64,000 bases of DNA from Candidatus Sulfopaludibacter sp. SbA3 (GTDB taxonomy: Bacteria > Acidobacteriota > Terriglobia > Bryobacterales > Bryobacteraceae). Of the stretch, positions 16,701-23,824 are shown piece after piece. Below the pieces are notes generated by a model. That model saw nothing but the letters and a program-made list of their open reading frames with translations. It made no database searches and had not been told where the DNA came from. A program made the position numbers and the translations under genes. The DNA is taken from NCBI GenBank assembly GCA_945890485.1, contig CAMDCN010000001.1:1-64000 (forward strand), read 5' to 3'. Position 1 is the stretch's first letter. The number at the start of each line of letters is the position of its first letter.

Positions 16701-17650
16701 TCCTAAAACTCTTCACCCGCGCCCGATGGAACCTTCCCAAAACGCAAGAGCAGCAAGACACGTTCTTCCGCATTCTGCTCCCGGATCTGGGCGAGGACAA
16801 AGCCAAGTTGCCTGAGAACATACGGCCACCGGCTCAGATGGAGAAGGATAGTCGAGATTGGTTCCTCGCTCGCTCCATTGCACAGATCGTCCACAACAAC
16901 CCCGACCTGCAGACCCCTGCACTCCTGGCGCGCATGCCCTCGCGGTTCCGCAGTCCGATGGAGGAATCGCTATGGGTCGGCAGCGCCAAGTGGCTCCTCA
17001 CTTACCAAACACCGGTACCCGCCGTCGGGGCTCCGCCCCCGGCCACCGATCCGCTGGCGCCCCGACGCCAAGCCGCCGCCGAACTCGTCGCCAGAACGAT
17101 CACCAACAAAGCCGCTGACGGCCGACTTCGCGGCGCCGCTTTGTCGTTGGCCCTCTCCGACACCACGGTCCGCAACCATCCAGCCGTGAAAGCGGCCCTC
17201 CTCCCGCTGCAACCCGGCGTCTATGAGGGGGACCCAGCCGAAGTGAAAGCGATGAGTGCGGAATGGCGGAAGAATTACGAGTATTTCCGCGATTGGCTCG
17301 CTCCGGAATTCCTCCGTCCGAATCGGGACGACCAGCAGGCGTGCATGAGTTGCCACGGCGTTCCCGGCCGAGTTCCTTCGATGGAGCTTCGTCCGGCCGA
17401 TAACCGTGGCTACCTCTCCGCCGCGAACACCTACGCAAACTACAAAATCCTGCTCGAGCGGGTGAGCGACTCAAACGTCGATCAGAGCAAGCTTCTCCGA
17501 AAGCCCCTTAACGTGCAGTCAGGGAAGGAGGATGGACACCAGGGTGGCCGGCGCTACAATCCCGAGGATCGCGCCTACGAGATCCTGCGCCGGTGGGCAC
17601 TCGACGCTGCCCGGTTGAAGAAGGCCGAACCGCGATCCGGCGGCCTGTAG
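13727..17650 (+). CDS. large secreted two-haem protein with cyclase-like toroid and HEAT-like repeats
   Basis: A 1307-residue exported protein. The signal peptide (M-R-V-L-V-F-L-I-P-V-L-A-A-A-A-D) is followed by beta-rich domains to about residue 300. A first c-type haem site H-C-M-S-C-H is at C328-C331-H332. Residues about 400-620 carry alpha/alpha-toroid repeats of the squalene-cyclase/prenyltransferase type (A-L-A-L-T-A-L-S-A-M-G; R-W-N-N-H-A-L-T-G-M-V-T-T-A-Y-A-I-H-A-L). Residues about 650-830 look like HEAT repeats (D-P-V-K-M-V-R-E-A-A-R-W-G-L-R). A second haem site, C-M-S-C-H, is at C1206. ATG 13727 starts the signal peptide; the upstream TTG adds no sense. The architecture suggests a periplasmic redox or scaffold protein; the substrate is unknown. 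Codons end mostly in C, unlike the preceding genes. Confidence 0.8.
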   Translation: MRVLVFLIPVLAAAADFTGSHQQSIPLAAGETVEVYAGLPQPSQLPANGRIAVEWAGYRKVIHAHDPDFYMVYRAPKAGAYTLKLSKIENEEPIFNRPRWRETGTVEKLTAYPKLTPWPAGHKVSLRTKLAKLNPGASTRGMVLEAEPNDAITSAQTIDFGARDTIQITGGADDAEYFDNGLIGTSGLDYFRIQYKGTTPKLFTANLALPDPLVVAQLLVYTADGKEYREGANANERVHQQTESHRTAITRTLKPGGVYFLKVEANSPGYEVELRLRDLAPYTDPRKAVQQAIYDHMGQVDAWIMNRPRGAAVDRRIRDTGNLMGTHCMSCHTQSGVWGPAVAFQHGYRPENIVNYRHLVNTMYESLRPTNTLAEAANNTSLAPLDLGDGPAGTRAAGWNASTAEDLLAPRRLHSMQQIRAANHVLQSADPSGINAAGPGSNVGPAVVYRFAGKILAEAYKKTRNEKYLLALEEKAEKLLSTTPRYADDLANRILFVTDIFIPRDENLAARLKAQAMADLRRLRQLQRPDGMWQFDPGTSNDGFQWTAKPDSSDVDPAPTALALTALSAMGFNDADPQVKKGVAALLRVQDPYGRWNNHALTGMVTTAYAIHALARLYPVTPPAPVTFAPAAHESLADTVARFRAMAQLGLAADDSRHLPAVLSGAAHPNPQVRYWAHIALGALHDERGVPAQLSGLSDPVKMVREAARWGLRQTLLDDKGWDHLFAALPEMDDLGRETLAGALIMRADATMTRSNAGFPRLTAAIAKMMNQDPSPAVRAWATRAAWNWWIWNPPVREALNAAFIDSLERPEPSSLTETAKRYQTEALFIVNGHRSNGSKEHQYPELQSLFSAITKRIDHPLLSRRIVEIAGTYYNQAGGDGGPGQMGYVTAGSAEMVGKAVYAYWNATGDQTKTRLALEAAANATYDPLQKKLLEFSTSGPEEYRTLAATSLSDPRIITLNGTQEFLEPLMEQIYRGANEPERRTELVNPILKLFTRARWNLPKTQEQQDTFFRILLPDLGEDKAKLPENIRPPAQMEKDSRDWFLARSIAQIVHNNPDLQTPALLARMPSRFRSPMEESLWVGSAKWLLTYQTPVPAVGAPPPATDPLAPRRQAAAELVARTITNKAADGRLRGAALSLALSDTTVRNHPAVKAALLPLQPGVYEGDPAEVKAMSAEWRKNYEYFRDWLAPEFLRPNRDDQQACMSCHGVPGRVPSMELRPADNRGYLSAANTYANYKILLERVSDSNVDQSKLLRKPLNVQSGKEDGHQGGRRYNPEDRAYEILRRWALDAARLKKAEPRSGGL

Positions 17651-17706
17651 AAGGTTTTCGCAACCGTAAACGCCCGTATGCGATCCTACCGTTAGGAGCC
17701 CACATC

Positions 17707-18492
17707 ATGATCACAGTGCAAAAAGTACTCCTCGCAGGCTGCTTCCTGCCCATTCTGACATTTGCCCAAGGCGATACCCGTAGGGCGGAGATACGCGGTG
17801 GGGGCGGCAGTGGGAAGTGTACGATTGAGGTGGAAGTGGACGGCGTTGCTGAAGTGATGGTCGATCGGGAGATGGGCTACCTCCGAACGATTGAGGGGCA
17901 GCGGGCGACATGGCGCCGGTTCGTCTGTAACCAACCCATGCCTTCGAATCCAAACAATTTCCGCTTCCGAGGCATTGACGGCCGGGGCCGGCAGACACTC
18001 ATCCGCACTCCGCAGAACAATCGCGGCCGGGCCGTGGTCCAGCTCGAGGACTCAAAAGGTGGGCGCGAGGGATATACGTTCGACCTCGAATGGGATGGCG
18101 GCTATGACGGCGGACGCTATGACAACGGTGGTAGCCGGCCGGGTGGTGGTTTTGGGAACAATGGCGGCAATAATCGGCCAGGTGGCAACTGGGGCAACAA
18201 CGGCGGGAATAACCGGCCAGGCGGCAATTGGGGCAATAACGGCGGAAACTTCAATGCGCGTCAGGCTGAACGGGCCTGTGCTTCCGAAGTGCAGAACCGC
18301 ATTCGGCGCGACTACAACGTGTCTGCGCGGATAGAGCGCGTCCAGATGGACGACAACCGCGGCGCAAATGACAGCGTGTATGGACAGGCAAGCGCGCGGC
18401 AACGCAACCGGACGGTCTATTTCGACTTCGACTGCCGCGTGAACACGAACAACGGAAACGTCCGGAATGTCAGGGTGAACGAACGGCGATAG
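17707..18492 (+). CDS. secreted Gly/Asn-rich hypothetical protein with tandem repeats
   Basis: A 261-residue exported protein. ATG 17707 has TAGGAG 8 bases upstream and begins the signal M-I-T-V-Q-K-V-L-L-A-G-C-F-L-P-I-L-T-F-A-Q. Residues about 25-135 form a small beta-rich domain. Residues about 140-182 are a Gly/Asn/Pro/Trp low-complexity linker with two exact-length 13-residue repeats. The C-terminal 80 residues (E-R-A-C-A-S-E-V-Q-N-R-I and F-D-F-D-C-R-V) hold two cysteines that could pair. No known family was recognised. The stop is 6 bases from the stop of the convergent DUF1552 gene. Confidence 0.7.
   Translation: MITVQKVLLAGCFLPILTFAQGDTRRAEIRGGGGSGKCTIEVEVDGVAEVMVDREMGYLRTIEGQRATWRRFVCNQPMPSNPNNFRFRGIDGRGRQTLIRTPQNNRGRAVVQLEDSKGGREGYTFDLEWDGGYDGGRYDNGGSRPGGGFGNNGGNNRPGGNWGNNGGNNRPGGNWGNNGGNFNARQAERACASEVQNRIRRDYNVSARIERVQMDDNRGANDSVYGQASARQRNRTVYFDFDCRVNTNNGNVRNVRVNERR
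18163..18240 (+). repeat. two tandem 39-base repeats inside the Gly/Asn-rich gene
   Basis: Two adjacent 39-base units, 18163-18201 and 18202-18240, both encode G-G-N-N-R-P-G-G-N-W-G-N-N and differ only at synonymous third positions. A truncated third copy (G-G-N-F) follows. The pattern indicates duplication followed by drift under protein-level constraint, and the copy number is likely to vary between strains. Confidence 0.85.
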
Positions 18493-18498
18493 CTGCTC

Positions 18499-19830
18499 CT
18501 ACAGCAGCGAGAGCCGTCCGGTACTGTCGCCGAAGTTTTCGACCTCTACTCCAGAGCGGTTCAGGATATCGACAAACAGGTTGGCCGCTGGCGTTTTCGC
18601 CTCCGCTGCAACGTGGCGGCCACCCTTCAATCCTCCCGCATGCCCAGCAATCACCAGGGGCAAATTGTGGTTGGAATGCTGATTCCCGTCGCTGATCGCG
18701 CCGCCATAGAGAATGGTCGAATGGTCCAACAAGCTTCCCTCGCCGTCGTTGGTCGCTTTTAACCGCTCGACAAAGTAGCTGAAGAGTTCGACATGGTGTT
18801 CGTTGATCTTCGTCACCTTTTCGATGAAATCCTCGTTGTTCCGGTGATGCGTCAACGGGTGATGCGGGTCAGGCACACCGATTTCGGGGTAGACCCGCAC
18901 GCTACCTTCGCGGCCCAACATCATCGTGGAGACACGCGTGAGGTCCGACTGGAAGGCGATGGTCTGTAGATCGAACATCAGCTTCACATACTCGCGATAC
19001 GAGAACGGAATGCCCGATGGCTTCTCGCCCGTTGGAATCTCCGGATCTTTCTCCGCCTTCGCAATCCGGGTTTCCACTTCGCGGATCGCCGTCAGGTACT
19101 CATCCATCTTCCGGCGGTCCGTAGATCCCAGCGTCGAAACGAGCGATTGGGTGTTCTCGCGGGTCAAGTCCAGGATGCTCTTCTTGTACAGCGCCCGGCG
19201 TGCTCTCGTCTCGGCGTCCAGGCTCGGATCGACGGTCCCGAACAGCCGCTCAAACACCGATCGAGGGTTCACTTCGACGGCCATTGGCGAATCCGGATTC
19301 TTCCAGGAGATGGAATTGGTGTAGGCGCAGCTTGAACCCGTATCGCAATTGCCGATCATCCGCGAGTCCTCGCAGCCCAATTGCAGAGACGGAACGCGGG
19401 TTTCGGGCCCGAATTTCTGTGCCGCAATCTGATCGAACGTGGTGCCGGAGTGGACGTCAGCTCCCGCGGTGTATTTCGGGATCGCCCCCGAAAGAAAGCT
19501 TCCGGATGCCTTAGCATGGCCCCCGCCTTTCGCTTTGTTGGCGGCGTGATTCGACAAGCCAGATACGACGACGATGTCTTCGCGGAACCGTTCCAGCGGT
19601 TTCAAAATACGCGTGAAAGCAAAGTCCGAACCGACCTTATTCACCTGCCAATCCCGCATCACGATCCCGTTGGGAACGTAGACGACCGCTATCCGGCGCG
19701 CATGCTTCGCACCTGTCGCGGGCGCAGCCAGCGCCGGCCGCATGGCATCCAGTATCGGCAGCCCAATCACTGCGCCTGCCCCACGGAGCAGCATGCGGCG
19801 GGAGATGTGTTTTTGGGTGAGGATGGTCAT
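18499..19830 (-). CDS. secreted DUF1552-family protein (pair 2)
   Basis: A 443-residue Tat-exported protein: S-R-R-M-L-L-R-G-A-G-A-V-I-G-L-P-I-L-D-A-M-R. DUF1552 features include V-V-Y-V-P-N-G-I-V-M-R-D-W, V-V-S-G-L-S-N-H-A-A-N-K, Q-L-G-C-E-D-S-R, the H-H-P-L-T-H-H-R-N-N-E-D segment and S-D-G-N-Q-H-S-N-H-N-L-P-L-V-I-A-G near the end. The start codon overlaps the stop of the DUF1592 gene (ATGA, 19827-19830), showing translational coupling. The enzyme activity, if any, is unknown. Confidence 0.9.
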   Translation of the reverse strand: MTILTQKHISRRMLLRGAGAVIGLPILDAMRPALAAPATGAKHARRIAVVYVPNGIVMRDWQVNKVGSDFAFTRILKPLERFREDIVVVSGLSNHAANKAKGGGHAKASGSFLSGAIPKYTAGADVHSGTTFDQIAAQKFGPETRVPSLQLGCEDSRMIGNCDTGSSCAYTNSISWKNPDSPMAVEVNPRSVFERLFGTVDPSLDAETRARRALYKKSILDLTRENTQSLVSTLGSTDRRKMDEYLTAIREVETRIAKAEKDPEIPTGEKPSGIPFSYREYVKLMFDLQTIAFQSDLTRVSTMMLGREGSVRVYPEIGVPDPHHPLTHHRNNEDFIEKVTKINEHHVELFSYFVERLKATNDGEGSLLDHSTILYGGAISDGNQHSNHNLPLVIAGHAGGLKGGRHVAAEAKTPAANLFVDILNRSGVEVENFGDSTGRLSLL

Positions 19831-22247
19831 TCGGATTTGGCTCCTGCGGCGGAATTTGCGGGCAACGTGGCGCGCCGCATTTGAAACGGCAAACTGTTCA
19901 CTATCTCTAAGACGAGTGCCGAGAATCGGTAGTTACTGGATGGCAGTTTGGCCGAAATCGCTGCGACGACGGGCTTGTCATAACGTTCCAGTCCTCGACC
20001 GAGACCATACGTTAACAGCTTCTCGGTCATGCCGCGGACGAAAGCGTTGCGATCTTCGTTCAATAGCGCTTTCAATTCAGCCGGCCCCTGAAAGGTTTTG
20101 CCACTGGGAAGAACGCCGGAAGGATCGATTGGAAAATCCCCATCCTTCGTCCGCCAAGCTCCCACGGCATTGAAGTTTTCGAGTCCGAACCCAAGCGGAT
20201 CCATCCGGGAGTGGCACGATGCACAGGCCGCGTTTCTTCGATGCTCTTCCATCTGACGCCGCAACGAGAGATTCTTGCCCGCCGTGCTCTCTTCAAGCGA
20301 AGGAACTGCTGGAGGGGGAGGCGGCGGAGGCGCGTTCAGAAGATTTTCGAGAATCCATTTGCCGCGCAAAACGGGAGATGTCCGCGTCGAATAGGACGAG
20401 ATCGTCAACACGCTGGCGTGAGCCAGAATCCCACCGCCCCGGTTGGTCTGACTCATGTCGACCCGTCGGAATTCGGGCCCGGTGACGCCGGGGACGCCAT
20501 AAAAGCGAGCCATCCGCTCATTGAGAAACGTGTGCTTGGCGTCGAGGATATCGAGCACACTGCCGTCCTGCCGAATCAGATTATCAAGGAATAGCTCTGT
20601 CTCCCGGCGCATCGACAAGCGCAGACTATCGTCAAAGTCGGGGAACTTCTCAATATCCGGCTTCAAAACATCGACATTCTTAAACTGAAGCCATTGCCCC
20701 GTGAAGTTCTCGACGAGTGCCGACGCTTTCGGGTCGCGGAGCATCCTGCGAACCTGCGCCTGCAAGACTCCCGGTTGCCGAAGTGTGCCATTATTGGCGA
20801 CCGTGCGAAGTGCCGCGTCGGGCATTGTGCTCCACAGGAAGTAGGAGAGCCGCGACGCCAACTCATGGCTGTCCACGGGAGCGAAGGGTTGCTTGGCACC
20901 CGCCGGGCGGTCCCGCTCAACCCGGAATAGAAAGTGGGGGGAAACGAGAATACCCTGCAGCGCTGTCGCCACCCCTTCCTCAAATGAGTCTCCGTGCTGC
21001 CGCGCGAGCGTGTAGAGCTTTACAAACGGAGCAACCTCAGCCGGCTTTACCGGTCGACGAAACGCATTCCGCGTGAAGGTCGTGACAATCGTCTGCGCAC
21101 ACGCCGGCGTCTTCGAGGCGCATACGAAGATTGCTCGCTGGCTTGCCGCCGAACGTCCCTCGGTTTGGGTAAAGGGGCCACCGATGTCGATAGACTCATA
21201 CCGGTTGTCCACCCGGACCTCAACCCGGTCCACCTTAATCTTGGTTCCGTACTTCCGGAGAAGTTCTTTGTCCGCCTCGGTGAGTTGACCTCGCGCGCCC
21301 GACAATTTCATGTAGTTGGTGCGGGTCGACGGCTCGGGGCCGTTATATTTCGGCGGTAGCCCGTGATAATTCTTCAGATATGTCGCGCTCAGCAAATGTT
21401 CGCCGGCCGTGACTTTCGCGCGGACCTCAAGCACCTGGCCTTCGAGGTCGGTGCCATCGTATTCGAACGTTTGAACGAGTTTGCTATCGATATAAAACGC
21501 GGGGGTGACCGGCATCGTCTGATCCGGCCGATGCCCGTTCATGACCAGCCGAAAGCTGTACTCACCATCCACCGGGAAACGGTGCAGTACGTGGAAGGCA
21601 TGGTGTAGCGAAAGGCCTGACTCATCGTAATGGAACAGGTCTTTCGGCAACACCGGGATCCGTACCGGCGCCGAGTAGTGCACGGAAGCAGGTTTCAGCT
21701 TTTCGGGTCCAAAGATCGCCGTCCGCACCGCCCGTTCGGCAGCATACAGATACTTTTCGAGAAGCACGGGCGAAAGACTTAAGGCATCCGCGATGTTGTC
21801 AAAGCCAAACGCGGCCTCGTCGTTTGGGAAATCGTCGGCGGGACGAATATCCACTCCCAACAGATCGCGGATCGTATTGTTGTATTCCGTCTTGTTCAGC
21901 CGGCGCGCGGTAATCCTGCCTGGATCCGGCTTCGCCGAGCGGTCCTGCCGTGCAAACTCGGTTTCGAGGATAGAAGAGACATTTTTGACATCCGCGGCAG
22001 GTGGCTTCGGAAACCCTGGCGGAGGCATCTCGCCCATCTTGATCTTCGCGACCACTCGCTCCCACGTCTCGCGGGCCTCATCGAAAGAGGATTCCGTCGT
22101 TAGCGTCGCGAGATTGACATCGCCGTTGGCCAGCGCCTGGTTATGGCAGGCCACACAGTTCTTCTTGACGAAGGAAAAAACCGGGGCAGGGTCGGCGCAG
22201 AAACATGCTGCGGAAGTGAGGAGCGACAAGACGGCAAAACGGAGCAC
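19827..22247 (-). CDS. secreted DUF1592-family haem protein (pair 2)
   Basis: An 806-residue exported protein. The start is GTG with GAGGTG 9 bases upstream. The signal peptide ends near Cys-Phe-Cys-Ala-Asp. An N-terminal haem site, C-V-A-C-H, is at C31-C34-H35, with the distal-ligand motif M-P-P-P-G. DUF1587/1592/1588/1585 blocks follow: R-R-L-N-K-T-E-Y-N-N-T-I-R-D-L-L-G; A-S-R-L-S-Y-F-L-W-S-T-M-P-D; S-T-R-T-S-P-V-L-R-G-K-W-I-L-E-N. A proline run leads to the second haem site C-A-S-C-H (C675) in S-R-M-D-P-L-G-F-G-L-E-N-F. It precedes and overlaps the DUF1552 gene. Confidence 0.9.
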   Translation of the reverse strand: MLRFAVLSLLTSAACFCADPAPVFSFVKKNCVACHNQALANGDVNLATLTTESSFDEARETWERVVAKIKMGEMPPPGFPKPPAADVKNVSSILETEFARQDRSAKPDPGRITARRLNKTEYNNTIRDLLGVDIRPADDFPNDEAAFGFDNIADALSLSPVLLEKYLYAAERAVRTAIFGPEKLKPASVHYSAPVRIPVLPKDLFHYDESGLSLHHAFHVLHRFPVDGEYSFRLVMNGHRPDQTMPVTPAFYIDSKLVQTFEYDGTDLEGQVLEVRAKVTAGEHLLSATYLKNYHGLPPKYNGPEPSTRTNYMKLSGARGQLTEADKELLRKYGTKIKVDRVEVRVDNRYESIDIGGPFTQTEGRSAASQRAIFVCASKTPACAQTIVTTFTRNAFRRPVKPAEVAPFVKLYTLARQHGDSFEEGVATALQGILVSPHFLFRVERDRPAGAKQPFAPVDSHELASRLSYFLWSTMPDAALRTVANNGTLRQPGVLQAQVRRMLRDPKASALVENFTGQWLQFKNVDVLKPDIEKFPDFDDSLRLSMRRETELFLDNLIRQDGSVLDILDAKHTFLNERMARFYGVPGVTGPEFRRVDMSQTNRGGGILAHASVLTISSYSTRTSPVLRGKWILENLLNAPPPPPPPAVPSLEESTAGKNLSLRRQMEEHRRNAACASCHSRMDPLGFGLENFNAVGAWRTKDGDFPIDPSGVLPSGKTFQGPAELKALLNEDRNAFVRGMTEKLLTYGLGRGLERYDKPVVAAISAKLPSSNYRFSALVLEIVNSLPFQMRRATLPANSAAGAKSE

Positions 22248-22295
22248 GGTTTTACGGCACCTCTATTAACAAAATATCACGGCGCCCGCGCCTCG

Positions 22296-23711
22296 CTACT
22301 GCCCTAAGCGATTGATGCCGTCGAATGCCGCTACTTTATAACACTCCGCCAACGTTGGGTAGTTGAATACCGTATTGATGAAATAATCGATCGAGCCACC
22401 GAAACTCAGCACTGCCTGCCCGATGTGGACGAGTTCACTCGCTCCCTCGCCCATGATGTGGACGCCGAGCAGTTGCTTTGTCTCCTGGTGGAAGATCAAT
22501 TTGAGGATCCCAATCGAGTCGCCGAGAATCTGGCCTCGCGCAATCTCCCGATAGCGGGCCTTGCCAATCTCGTACGGGATGTTCGCCTTGGTCAGCTCCT
22601 CTTCGCTTCGCCCAACCATCGATATCTCTGGAATCGTGTAGATACCGTAGGGAAACAGTGACGGTACGCTGGTAGCTGGAACCCCAAACGCGTGGCACGC
22701 CGCCAACCGGCCCTGTTCCATTGAGGTCGAAGCCAAGCTGGGGAATCCAATCACATCTCCGACGGCATAGATGTTCGGCACTGCCGTTTGGTAGTGCGCG
22801 TTCACCTTGATCCTGCCCCGGTCGTCCGCCGTCAGCCCCGCTGCTTCGAGCTCCAACTTCGCCGTATTGCCGGTGCGGCCGATGCTGTACAGCAATTTCT
22901 CGGTAATCACCTGCTTGCCGCTCGCCAAGTGGATCTTCACCCGCTTGCCGTGCTCGTCTTCAAACTTTTCAATTCCGGCCACATCTTCACCCAAGCGCAA
23001 CGTCACACGGTTTTCCCGCATGTGATAGGCCAGGGAATCAGCGATTTCATCGTCCACGAAGTCCAGCAGAATGGGCCGCTTATCAATCAGCGTTACTCGC
23101 ACGCCGAGCGTCGAAAAGATGGTTGTGTACTCGGTGCCGATCACGCCGGCCCCGACGATGGCCATCGTCTTTGGCAGATGGTCCAGGGACAAGATCTCAT
23201 CGCTCGTGAAAATCTCGTTGCCGTCAAAGTCGATGTTGTCACCTCGCGTGGCCGTCGTGCCGACCGCGACAATGATCTTCTCCGCCGTCAGATCCTGGTG
23301 ACCATGCCCGTCCACGTTCAGCACTCGAATGCAGTTCGGGCCCACGAAGCTGGCGGTGCCCAAAAGCATGTCAACCCCATTGCGCTGCAATTGGTGACGT
23401 GAGATGTCCTGCTCATGCTTAATGACGTGGGTCGTCCGGAACAATAAATCCTGCATCGTGATGTGTTGCTTTACCGAGTACGAGGACCCGTAAAACCCCT
23501 TTTCCCGATACCCCGACAGGTGCAGCACAGCTTCGCGCAGCGTCTTGCTTGGAATCGTTCCGGTGTTGATGCAGGCGCCGCCCACCACCGCCTTCTTCTC
23601 GATCAGCGCTACCCGCTTCTCGAGCTTTGCGGCCTGAATCGCCGCTCGTTGCCCACCGGGCCCCGAGCCGATCACGACCAAATCATAGTCAAATTCGCTG
23701 GTCCGAAGCAT
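22296..23711 (-). CDS. sthA: soluble pyridine nucleotide transhydrogenase (SthA-like)
   Basis: A 471-residue flavoprotein that moves hydride between NADH and NADP+. The FAD-binding V-V-I-G-S-G-P-G-G begins at residue 12. The active-site segment is V-G-G-A-C-I-N-T-G-T-I-P-S-K-T-L-R-E-A-V: only C47 is present, and the second cysteine of disulfide reductases is T52. This is the hallmark of the soluble transhydrogenase branch. An NAD(P)-binding V-G-A-G-V-I-G-T-E-Y and the C-terminal dimerisation domain (H-I-M-G-E-G-A-S-E-L-V-H-I-G) follow. CATAAT sits 5 bases before the ATG, with no Shine-Dalgarno. Confidence 0.9.
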   Translation of the reverse strand: MLRTSEFDYDLVVIGSGPGGQRAAIQAAKLEKRVALIEKKAVVGGACINTGTIPSKTLREAVLHLSGYREKGFYGSSYSVKQHITMQDLLFRTTHVIKHEQDISRHQLQRNGVDMLLGTASFVGPNCIRVLNVDGHGHQDLTAEKIIVAVGTTATRGDNIDFDGNEIFTSDEILSLDHLPKTMAIVGAGVIGTEYTTIFSTLGVRVTLIDKRPILLDFVDDEIADSLAYHMRENRVTLRLGEDVAGIEKFEDEHGKRVKIHLASGKQVITEKLLYSIGRTGNTAKLELEAAGLTADDRGRIKVNAHYQTAVPNIYAVGDVIGFPSLASTSMEQGRLAACHAFGVPATSVPSLFPYGIYTIPEISMVGRSEEELTKANIPYEIGKARYREIARGQILGDSIGILKLIFHQETKQLLGVHIMGEGASELVHIGQAVLSFGGSIDYFINTVFNYPTLAECYKVAAFDGINRLGQ

Positions 23712-23776
23712 ATTCTATTATGCCTATCGGCCTATCCCCTGTCATGGCATAGATAGGATTATCCCGGCCGATTCCT

Positions 23777-23805
23777 TTGACGCCTACCCGATTTTCTGAT
23801 ATCGT
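23777..23805 (+). promoter_or_regulatory. candidate promoter of the TonB-dependent receptor gene
   Basis: TTGACG (23777-23782) and TATCGT (23800-23805) are separated by 17 bases, an acceptable sigma-70-type spacing, and lie 20 bases upstream of the receptor ATG, which also has GGAGG. The -10 match is weak. The call is from position and spacing only. Confidence 0.4.
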
Positions 23806-23824
23806 TCTCCAACTTGGAGGGACC

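Noticed and set aside
18163-18240. CRISPR-like tandem repeat
   Set aside because: The two units are directly adjacent, coding and without spacers.
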